A stretch of 5,948 nucleotides of DNA from Gammaproteobacteria bacterium (GTDB taxonomy: Bacteria; Pseudomonadota; Gammaproteobacteria; UBA9214). Location of the stretch: contig JAOUCV010000149.1 in assembly GCA_029859555.1 (NCBI GenBank), positions 1 to 5,948 on the forward strand, read 5' to 3'. Each line of letters starts with the position of its first letter. The stretch's first letter is position 1. The translations under genes and the position numbers were made by a program. Below the pieces are notes generated by a model that saw only the letters and a program-made list of their open reading frames with translations, was not told where the DNA came from and did no database searches. Shown piece by piece: positions 1-5,948 of the stretch.

Positions 1-967
1 CAGCGATGTCACCGCCCATGGTGCCGGCACCAATCACGTGTACGTATTTTGGTGTCCAGGACTTGTCCTTGCCGAGTGATTTGAGTTGCTCCTGCAGGAA
101 AAACACGCGCACAAGGTTTTGTGCGGTAATGCCGGTGATTAACTCACCCAGTGAGTCCACCTCGGCCGCCAGCATGGCTGTTTTGTCGGTCGCATGCTTG
201 CGCCAGATGTCGATCATGGCATAGGGCGACGGGTAGTGTTGTTTCGAGGCACGCTTTGCTACCTGTTTGGCAAACACACGGGCGAGCAGGGGGCGCACCA
301 GGAAGTGATTTGACAGCCGGTCATACCAGGCGGGTTGATGCGCCTGGGGTGCATCGAACACCAGTTTGCGTGCCGCATCCCGCAGGTGACGTTCGGGGAC
401 CACCATGTCAACCAGTCCCATACGCTTGCCGGTACGACCATCAATGGAACGACCGCTGAGTATCAGGTCCATGGCCTTGAGCCCGCCCAGCAGGGGCACC
501 ATGCGGGCGCTGCCACCCCAGCCGGGGTGTATTCCCAGCTTGACTTCCGGCAGGCCGAGGCGGGTGCCCGGATCATCACGGCTGATGCGATAGCGGCAGG
601 CCAGCGAGAGTTCTGTACCACCACCGAGACAGAAGCCGTGAATCAGGGCAACCGTTGGAAATGGCAGTGCTTCAAGACGGTTGAATACGTCCTGTCCCAT
701 GCGCAGGAAATCCAGCGCCTGTTTTCTTGACGTGACCTTTGTAAAGGCCGTGATATCGGCCCCGGCAATGAAGCCATTGGCCTTGTCTGAAAGAATAACC
801 AGCCCGCGCGGACACTGTGCAGCGATGTTTTGCAGGTGCTGGTCGAGTTGCGCAAAGACCTCGGCGTTGAGCACATTGGTTGCGCCGTCCGCCTTGTCAA
901 AATGCAGCCAGACAATATTATCGCTGTCAGTTTCGGCCCGGAAGTGAATATGATTTGTATTGTCCAT
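1..967 (-). CDS. fadJ: Enoyl-CoA hydratase / 3-hydroxyacyl-CoA dehydrogenase, FadJ/FadB type (partial, C-terminus beyond left edge)
   Basis: This bifunctional beta-oxidation enzyme hydrates trans-2-enoyl-CoA and then oxidises (S)-3-hydroxyacyl-CoA with NAD+. The first 322 residues are visible and no stop is reached. Residues about 10-200 form the crotonase domain. FIAGADI at 66-72 and HGFCLGGGTE at 110-119 build the oxyanion hole. E119 and E141 (in GLPEVKLGIHPGWGG) match the two catalytic glutamates of FadB. Residues 308-322 (YVHVIGAGTMGGDIA) open the Rossmann NAD-binding fold of the dehydrogenase half. Most of that half lies outside the window, so its catalytic residues cannot be checked. 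The family is usually about 700-730 residues. The ATG at 967 comes 5 nt after the thiolase stop, with a GGGG tract 8 nt upstream as a modest ribosome site. FadJ is preferred over FadB because a FadI-type thiolase lies directly upstream, but a FadB-like name is possible. Confidence 0.93.
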   Translation of the reverse strand, partial: MDNTNHIHFRAETDSDNIVWLHFDKADGATNVLNAEVFAQLDQHLQNIAAQCPRGLVILSDKANGFIAGADITAFTKVTSRKQALDFLRMGQDVFNRLEALPFPTVALIHGFCLGGGTELSLACRYRISRDDPGTRLGLPEVKLGIHPGWGGSARMVPLLGGLKAMDLILSGRSIDGRTGKRMGLVDMVVPERHLRDAARKLVFDAPQAHQPAWYDRLSNHFLVRPLLARVFAKQVAKRASKQHYPSPYAMIDIWRKHATDKTAMLAAEVDSLGELITGITAQNLVRVFFLQEQLKSLGKDKSWTPKYVHVIGAGTMGGDIA

Positions 968-972
968 GCTGA

Positions 973-2283
973 TTACCCCGTGGTCCGTTCGATCAACATG
1001 GCACCGCCTTGCCCGCCACCGATACAAATACCGGCCATGCCGCGCTTCGCATCATGTTGTTGCAAAACTTTCAGCAGGTGCAGCACGATGCGGGCACCAC
1101 TTGAGCCGACCGGGTGACCGACGGCAATACCACCGCCATCAATATTTAAACGTTCTTCATCAATCGGAGTGAAGGGTGAATCACGACCCAGTTCGTCACG
1201 GCAGAAATCCGCATCTTTCCAGCCGGCGAGACAAGACAGTACCTGGGCAGCAAAGGCTTCATTGATTTCAAAGTAATCTATATCGGGTGTGTCAAGTCCA
1301 TGGCGTTGCATGATCGGCGCCATCGCATAACAGGGTCCCATTCCCATCTGCGCCGGATCGAGTCCGGCCCATTGGCTGTCCATGAGTTGCCCCATAACGG
1401 GTAGATTATGTTTTGACACCATGTCTTCCGAGGCCAGCAGCACCCAGGCCGCCCCATCGGTAATCTGGGCACTGTTACCGGCGGTGACCTTGCCAACAGG
1501 GCGGTCAAAGACCGGACGCAGTTTTGCCAGTTTTTCCATGCTGGAGTCGGCACGTACACCGTCATCGTGATCATAGACATTGCCACGACTGTCATACAGT
1601 GCTTCGATCTCGTCCAGGCGGCCGCTCTTGTGTGCGGCATCCAGACGCAGATGGCTGCGCATGGCAAAGCTGTCCATCATTTCACGGCTGACATCAAAAC
1701 GGTGTGCCAGTATCTCTGCGGTTTGTCCCATGGATAAACCCACCACCGGATCAGTAAGGCCGCGGAGCAGGGCAATCACCGGTTTGAAATGTCCGGGGCG
1801 CAACTGGCCGAGTACTTTCAGCCTGGCGCCGACTGTCCTGCTGCGGGCCAGCGCGGCCAACCAGTTGACCATGGCATCGTTATAGAGAATCGGTGCGCGA
1901 CTCATGGATTCAACGCCACCGGCCAGCACCAGGCTGGAACGCCCGCTGGCAATATTTTGCGCAGCTGAATCGATAGATTGCATACCGGAGGCACAGTTTC
2001 TTTGTACTGTCCATGCCGGTACTTGTTCACCACAGCCGAGGCGCAATGCCACGACACGGGCGATGTTGGCTTCATCCGGGCTGGGCATCATGCAACCGAG
2101 GATGACCTCGTCCAGCGCGTCCGCTGCAAACGGCTGACGTGCGAGCAAGGGTCGACCGGCAGCCAGCGCCAGGTCGGAGGCTGAAAACGGCCCGGGTTTG
2201 CCGCGGGCCTTTAAATAAGGAGTTCGACTGCCATCAACTACATAGACTGGCCGGCCACCCCATCCAGATTGTTGCTCCCCCAT
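973..2283 (-). CDS. fadI: 3-ketoacyl-CoA thiolase, FadI type
   Basis: This thiolase cleaves 3-ketoacyl-CoA with CoA to give acetyl-CoA and an acyl-CoA two carbons shorter, the last step of the beta-oxidation cycle. It is complete at 436 residues, the same length I recall for E. coli FadI. The nucleophile is C97 in the NCASGMQ motif. NEAF at 341-344, GGGIAVGHPVGSSGAR around H390, and C420 in CIGGGQGGA supply the other three catalytic loops, so all active-site elements are present. Residues about 138-185 form a basic, hydrophobic insertion (WLAALARSRTVGARLKVLGQ and onward). It resembles the FadI and mitochondrial TFP-beta insertion and is absent from FadA; in TFP it is linked to membrane association. 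The ATG at 2283 is supported by AAGGAG with an 8-nt spacer, although this places the start 46 nt inside fadE. Being cotranscribed with the hydratase/dehydrogenase, it probably forms a complex with it. An acetyl-CoA acetyltransferase label is less likely. Confidence 0.93.
   Translation of the reverse strand: MGEQQSGWGGRPVYVVDGSRTPYLKARGKPGPFSASDLALAAGRPLLARQPFAADALDEVILGCMMPSPDEANIARVVALRLGCGEQVPAWTVQRNCASGMQSIDSAAQNIASGRSSLVLAGGVESMSRAPILYNDAMVNWLAALARSRTVGARLKVLGQLRPGHFKPVIALLRGLTDPVVGLSMGQTAEILAHRFDVSREMMDSFAMRSHLRLDAAHKSGRLDEIEALYDSRGNVYDHDDGVRADSSMEKLAKLRPVFDRPVGKVTAGNSAQITDGAAWVLLASEDMVSKHNLPVMGQLMDSQWAGLDPAQMGMGPCYAMAPIMQRHGLDTPDIDYFEINEAFAAQVLSCLAGWKDADFCRDELGRDSPFTPIDEERLNIDGGGIAVGHPVGSSGARIVLHLLKVLQQHDAKRGMAGICIGGGQGGAMLIERTTG
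976..979 (-). promoter_or_regulatory. Weak ribosome binding site of the fadJ-like gene
   Basis: GGGG, within the last glycine codon and its neighbour in the thiolase gene, lies 8 nt before the ATG at 967. The match to the anti-Shine-Dalgarno sequence is modest. With only 5 nt between the thiolase stop and this ATG, translation probably depends partly on ribosomes terminating on the thiolase gene. Confidence 0.4.
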
Positions 2284-4712
2284 TCTCTGCGCTCCTTGGT
2301 TAAGTATTCAGGCAGAAATTCATCAACCTGTATGACGAGCTTGCGTGCCACGATAGCAGCATGAATAGCGGCTGCTTCCTGGTCTGTAATAATGCCCGCC
2401 TTAACGCCGGCATCAACGTGCGTTTCCGGATCACCGGGAGGCAGGCTGCCTGTCTTTATCGCCGTGCGCAATGTGCGTAACGCCGGTGCGGCTGCTTCGG
2501 TCTTTTCAAGTGCATCCTCAAGCTGTGCAATAGGTTCTGCAGTGTCTTCAGGAATATACATGCCTTCTGTCAGGCGGTCACGCAGTGCGCTGGTTGACAA
2601 CAGCAGTTCTGCGAGCTGTTGTCCGAGTTTGTCAGAGGGTGGCTTGTAAGGTTTGCCCAGAGGAAATGTCAGCAATCGAACTACCCCGGCAACAAAACGG
2701 TTCGGCAGGTTGTTGATAACTTCATGCAGACGTACCTGGATGTTGTACAGCAGGTCCTGGCAGGACCATTCCAGTAGTGGCAATTCTTCATCCGCTGAAC
2801 CGTGATCGTAGTGATGCTTCAGTACGGCACTGCCAAGGTAAAGCAGGCTGAGCACGTCACCCAGGCGGGCGGAGATGGATTCCTTGCGTTTCAGGCCCCC
2901 GCCAAGCGTCATCAGTACCATTTCAGCCGTGACCGCAAAGGCCAGACTCATGCGGGAAAACTGCCGGTAATAGTGGCCGCGAATACCGTGTTGCGGTGCG
3001 ACCAGCAAGCGCCCACGGGTCAGGCTGTGAAACAGTCCGCGGCTGATATTGCTCATCACCAGGCTGCCGTGACCCAACAGTGCCGCATCAAAGCCGGCAA
3101 CATCATCGTTGGCCACGGTCTCCATTTCCTTGAACAGGAACGGATGGCAGCGGATGGCACCCTGACCGAAAATAATCAGGTTACGGGTCAGAATATTGGC
3201 GCCTTCAACGGTGATGGCAATCGGCAGGCCCTGATAGCCACGGCCGAGAAAATTCGAAGGCCCCATGCTGATACCACGCCCGCCGAGGATATCCATGGCA
3301 TCGTTTATGATGGTGCGCATACGTTCGGTTGCATGGTATTTAATGATGGCGGAGGCTACCGACGGATCTTCGCCGCTGTCGATGGCTGCCGTGGTGAAAC
3401 CGCGTGCGGCATTCAGTATATAGGTGCTGCCTGCAATGCGCCCGAGCACCTCGCTGATGCCCTCGAACTTGCCGATTGGCACCTTGAATTGCTTTCGGAC
3501 CGCCGCATAGGCGCCGACGCTGCGACTCACCATCTGGCCTGATGCGGTGCTGAGTGCGGGTAGTGAGATAGCGCGGCCGTCGGAGAGGCTGTTCATCAGC
3601 ATGCGCCAGCCCTGGCCGACGTAATCCTGTCCACCGATGACCCAGTCCATGGGAATAAATACATCGGTGCCCCGGTTGGGACCGTTCATGAAAGACTGGC
3701 TCATGGGGAAGTGGCGGGTGCCGATTTCCACGCCCGGAGTTGTCGTCGGAATGAGCGCCAGCGTGATGCCGACATCTTCCTTCTGACCGATTATTTTGTC
3801 GGGGTCGAAGAGATGGAACGCGAGTCCCAGCAGTGTCGCCACCGGCCCCATTGTGATGTAGCGTTTCTCCCAGTTCAGGCGGATACCCAGTACATTGTCC
3901 TTGCCTTCAAAGGATTGTCTGCAGACGATGCCGGTGTCAGGCATGGAGGCGGCGTCACTGCCGGATTCCGGGCCGGTGAGGGCAAAGCAGGGGATTTCAT
4001 CGCCGCTGGCGAGTCTTGGCAGGTAGTGGTTCTTCTGTTGCTCGGTGCCGTAGGACAATAGCAGTTTTGCCGGACCCAGGGAGTTTGGCACCATGACGGT
4101 AACGGCAGCCGAGATACTGCGGCTGGCAACTTTCAATACAATGGCAGAATGGGCGTTGGCAGAAAACTCCAGTCCGCCGTATTGCTTCGGAATAATCATG
4201 CCAAAGAAACCGTTGTTCTTCAGAAAGTCCCAGGTCTCCGGTGTCAGGTCACGTAATTCCTCGGTGATTTCCCAGTCATTGACCATGCTGCAAAGATCAC
4301 TGGTGGGGCCATCCAGGAAGGCCTGCTCCTCAGCTGAAAGAGCAGGGGCGGGAAAACCCAGCATGCGATGCCAGTCCGGGCGTCCGCTGAAGACCTCTGC
4401 TTCCCACCATACGGTGCCAGCTTCGAGCGCCTCTCTTTCAGTGTCCGACATGCTCGGCATGATTTTTTTATAGAGCGAGAGTAGCGCAGTAATCAGCAGG
4501 TTCTGGCGCAACGAGTCAACCGTCAAGAGGATGGCTATGGGGATAAAGAGACCCCAGGCGAGCAGCAGTAACCAGCCAGGCGGCGTATAGATAACGCTCC
4601 AGTAGCAGAGTATCGCGCCCAGCACTCCCGTCCACAGGTAGCGGGATGCCTGCCGCGCCATCATAAAGCCAATGGCGGTGAATATGACGACCAGTTCAAT
4701 CATCCAGTTCAT
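2238..4712 (-). CDS. fadE: Acyl-CoA dehydrogenase, long membrane-anchored FadE type
   Basis: This flavoenzyme performs the first, FAD-dependent step of beta-oxidation, converting acyl-CoA to trans-2-enoyl-CoA. With the start at 4712 it has 824 residues, close to the 814 of E. coli FadE and about twice a classical acyl-CoA dehydrogenase. Residues 4-65 hold two or three hydrophobic segments, suggesting an inner-membrane anchor. The dehydrogenase core spans roughly 90-530. It contains CFALTGPESGSDA at 242-254, a typical flavin/substrate loop, and AITVEGANILTR, whose E503 aligns with the catalytic glutamate of the family. The GQGAIRCHP segment and a C-terminal region (about 530-790, with LKRKESISARLGDVLS) match the FadE-specific extension (DUF1974). 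An upstream in-frame ATG at 4760 would add 16 residues. The start at 4712 is preferred because AAGGA sits 8 nt before it and the membrane segment begins right there. The gene ends ATG-TAG and overlaps the thiolase by 46 nt. Confidence 0.95.
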   Translation of the reverse strand: MNWMIELVVIFTAIGFMMARQASRYLWTGVLGAILCYWSVIYTPPGWLLLLAWGLFIPIAILLTVDSLRQNLLITALLSLYKKIMPSMSDTEREALEAGTVWWEAEVFSGRPDWHRMLGFPAPALSAEEQAFLDGPTSDLCSMVNDWEITEELRDLTPETWDFLKNNGFFGMIIPKQYGGLEFSANAHSAIVLKVASRSISAAVTVMVPNSLGPAKLLLSYGTEQQKNHYLPRLASGDEIPCFALTGPESGSDAASMPDTGIVCRQSFEGKDNVLGIRLNWEKRYITMGPVATLLGLAFHLFDPDKIIGQKEDVGITLALIPTTTPGVEIGTRHFPMSQSFMNGPNRGTDVFIPMDWVIGGQDYVGQGWRMLMNSLSDGRAISLPALSTASGQMVSRSVGAYAAVRKQFKVPIGKFEGISEVLGRIAGSTYILNAARGFTTAAIDSGEDPSVASAIIKYHATERMRTIINDAMDILGGRGISMGPSNFLGRGYQGLPIAITVEGANILTRNLIIFGQGAIRCHPFLFKEMETVANDDVAGFDAALLGHGSLVMSNISRGLFHSLTRGRLLVAPQHGIRGHYYRQFSRMSLAFAVTAEMVLMTLGGGLKRKESISARLGDVLSLLYLGSAVLKHHYDHGSADEELPLLEWSCQDLLYNIQVRLHEVINNLPNRFVAGVVRLLTFPLGKPYKPPSDKLGQQLAELLLSTSALRDRLTEGMYIPEDTAEPIAQLEDALEKTEAAAPALRTLRTAIKTGSLPPGDPETHVDAGVKAGIITDQEAAAIHAAIVARKLVIQVDEFLPEYLTKERREWGSNNLDGVAGQSM
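2292..2297 (-). promoter_or_regulatory. Ribosome binding site of the thiolase, inside fadE
   Basis: AAGGAG lies 8 nt before the ATG at 2283. It is a near-perfect Shine-Dalgarno sequence located inside the last codons of fadE, and it decides the thiolase start despite the 46-nt overlap. The overlap suggests that ribosomes finishing fadE open this site, coupling the two translations. Confidence 0.75.
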
Positions 4713-4883
4713 GAGAAGCGTCCTTTTTTGGTTGAGTACCCAATAGTGTATTCGACACAAATATCACTGCTGAGTTGCAATGGCCGCGAGACAGGTCACA
4801 ATCGCGCAATATCCCGCCACCACCCAAGGCTATCGGCCTGAAATGCAGGAAAATAAGGGAGGCAGAGCAGAAAATTGCAGCTG
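4713..4883. other. Intergenic gap between the aminotransferase and fadE
   Basis: This 171-nt stretch has no convincing gene. It is the only gap in the window large enough for a promoter of the fadE-fadI-fadJ operon. Read on the minus strand, I find no convincing sigma-70 -35/-10 pair. A TACACT at 4750-4745 could be a -10 element but has no matching -35 box. Only short hairpins are visible, such as AGGC-CGATA-GCCT at about 4827-4839, without a following T run, so no intrinsic terminator for the aminotransferase can be claimed. A four-base inverted repeat (GTGT-CGAAT-ACAC) overlaps the possible -10 element. It does not match the FadR or PsrA operators I know. Confidence 0.5.
4721..4725 (-). promoter_or_regulatory. 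Ribosome binding site of fadE
   Basis: AAGGA, preceded by an A-rich run, lies 8 nt before the ATG at 4712. It favours that start over the upstream in-frame ATG at 4760, which would place 16 non-hydrophobic-leader residues (MCRIHYWVLNQKRTLL) ahead of the membrane anchor. Confidence 0.7.
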
Positions 4884-5948
4884 TCAGCCATCCAGCATTT
4901 CCAGTGCCGTGAACAGCTTTTTACGTGGAGTGTAAAAATGCGCTGACAGGCGAATGCCACCGCCTCGCTGTGCGCAGGCAACATGCTGTTGTGAGAGTTG
5001 TGCGAATAATGATTCGGGTGTTTCTGTCAGCGGCACAAAGGTAACAATCCCGGCATGCCGATGCGTTGCCGTCGGTGTCAGTAACTGATATTGACTCTGC
5101 CGCTGCATCAAAAAATCGATGATAAACTCGCTGTTCTCACGTACCAGTTTTTCGATCTCGGGCATGCCGACTTCTTCAATCAGGGAGAGGCTTGCGTGCA
5201 GGGCATGGATGCCGGTCATATTCGGACTTCCGCATTCAAAACGGCGAGCGCTGTCAGCAATCTCCCAGTCATGGTTGTCGAAGTTGTGCGGTTCCTGCAG
5301 CATGTGCCAGCCGTATTGCTTCAGGTCCAGCATCTGCAGGCGCGACTGGCGACAGTAAAACAGCGCGACGCCTTCCGGACCCATCATCCATTTGTGTCCG
5401 TCGGCCATTATAAAATCAGCGTGACAGGCCTGTACGTCGAATACCTCTGCGCCGAGGCTCTGGATGGCGTCTACACAGAACAGGATATTTCTTTCCCGGC
5501 AAACTGCACCAAGGCGGGGCAGGTCAAGTTTCAGCCCGGTGCCATACTGAACCGAACTGACTGACAGTAGCCGGGTGTTTTCATCAAGGCAGGCGATGAT
5601 TGCTGCCTCAGCCGAGTCGTGTTCTGTAAGATCGGCTGCAATCGTGGTGACGCCCAGTTTTTTCAATGATTCCCAAACCACCCGGTTGGAGGGGAATTCC
5701 CGGTTGGTGATGACGACATTGTCTCCGGCTTGCCACGGTAGTCCATAGGCCACCACAGAGAGTGCCTCGGAGGTGTTCTTGAGGAGAGCTATTTCGTCAC
5801 TGGAATCTGCGTTAACAAGTTGTTGCAGCTGTTTCCTCAGGCGCGTTTCCAGTTGCATCCATTCCGGGTAGTTTTGTGAGCCGCAGGCGACATTTTCATC
5901 GGCGAAACGTTTTACTGCGGCTGCGGTTCGTAGCGGCCAGGGGGAAAC
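4884..5948 (-). CDS. Class V-fold PLP-dependent aminotransferase (partial, N-terminus beyond right edge)
   Basis: This is a fold-type I PLP enzyme of the aminotransferase class V family, which includes cysteine desulfurases, isopenicillin-N epimerase-like proteins and many uncharacterised members. The frame is open from the window edge to the stop at 4884, giving 354 visible residues. The first visible ones, VSPWPLRTAAAVKRFADEN, match the usual segment just after the N-terminal NHAAVSPWP-like motif, so roughly 20-30 residues are missing. The ATG at 5858 is internal. Numbering from the edge, KNTSEALS at 57-64 binds the PLP phosphate, D160 and Q163 in VDAIQSLGA contact the PLP ring, and K186 in ADGHKWMMGPEG is the Schiff-base lysine. 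R333 in RGGGIRLSAHFY is a probable substrate-carboxylate arginine. The loop that carries the SufS catalytic cysteine has no cysteine at the matching place, which argues against a desulfurase. The substrate is unknown. It lies upstream of fadE in the same direction across 171 nt, so cotranscription is possible but not shown. Confidence 0.9.
   Translation of the reverse strand, partial: VSPWPLRTAAAVKRFADENVACGSQNYPEWMQLETRLRKQLQQLVNADSSDEIALLKNTSEALSVVAYGLPWQAGDNVVITNREFPSNRVVWESLKKLGVTTIAADLTEHDSAEAAIIACLDENTRLLSVSSVQYGTGLKLDLPRLGAVCRERNILFCVDAIQSLGAEVFDVQACHADFIMADGHKWMMGPEGVALFYCRQSRLQMLDLKQYGWHMLQEPHNFDNHDWEIADSARRFECGSPNMTGIHALHASLSLIEEVGMPEIEKLVRENSEFIIDFLMQRQSQYQLLTPTATHRHAGIVTFVPLTETPESLFAQLSQQHVACAQRGGGIRLSAHFYTPRKKLFTALEMLDG

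Noticed and set aside
2802..3542. A 246-codon open frame on the plus strand, antisense to fadE
   Set aside because: It lies wholly inside the well-supported fadE coding sequence. The translation matches no family I recognise, has the low-complexity look of an antisense shadow, and has no neighbouring plus-strand genes.
4745..4757. Short inverted repeat GTGT-CGAAT-ACAC upstream of fadE as a possible fatty-acid regulator operator
   Set aside because: The arms are only 4 bp, the spacing is arbitrary, and it does not match the FadR or PsrA consensus sequences. Such repeats arise often by chance.
4827..4839. Small hairpin AGGC-CGATA-GCCT after the aminotransferase as a terminator
   Set aside because: The stem is only 4 bp and no T run follows on the minus strand, so it does not qualify as an intrinsic terminator.
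4796..4984. A 62-codon minus-strand frame crossing the end of the aminotransferase and the intergenic gap
   Set aside because: More than half of it overlaps the aminotransferase C-terminus in another frame, I see no good ribosome site for it, and its translation is rich in Cys, Trp and Arg with no recognisable motif.
5091..5564. A 157-codon plus-strand frame antisense to the aminotransferase
   Set aside because: It overlaps conserved aminotransferase motifs, including the PLP lysine region, and shows no domain of its own. It is a shadow frame.
1..5948. An undescribed defence, mobile or regulatory system in this window
   Set aside because: All long stretches are accounted for by conserved metabolic genes. 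No direct-repeat array, transposase, recombinase, toxin-antitoxin pair or RNA gene signature was visible on either strand.

Overview
The window carries four genes, all on the minus strand and read from high to low coordinates. They are the 3' part of a class V (PLP-dependent) aminotransferase, then a complete acyl-CoA dehydrogenase of the long FadE type, a complete FadI-type 3-ketoacyl-CoA thiolase, and the 5' part of a FadJ/FadB-type enoyl-CoA hydratase/3-hydroxyacyl-CoA dehydrogenase. The last gene runs off the left edge.

The last three genes form a compact fatty-acid beta-oxidation operon, fadE-fadI-fadJ. FadE makes the trans-2-enoyl-CoA. The FadJ-like protein hydrates it and oxidises the 3-hydroxyacyl-CoA. 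The FadI-like thiolase releases acetyl-CoA and a shortened acyl-CoA. The genes are tightly packed: the thiolase start lies 46 nt inside the end of fadE with a strong Shine-Dalgarno sequence, and the fadJ-like start follows the thiolase stop by 5 nt. This fits co-transcription and translational coupling.

The aminotransferase is separated from fadE by a 171-nt gap with no gene. Its reading frame stays open to the right edge, so its true start is outside the window. Its substrate cannot be told from the sequence. It lacks the cysteine expected of a SufS-like cysteine desulfurase.

The FadE, FadI and FadJ types and the moderate, slightly GC-rich composition (by eye) suggest a gammaproteobacterium. 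The genus cannot be resolved. I see no mobile element, CRISPR array, RNA gene or phage gene. The region looks like ordinary core metabolism. The points worth a second look are the gene boundaries, the coupled overlap, the complete-cycle gene cluster and the unassigned aminotransferase.
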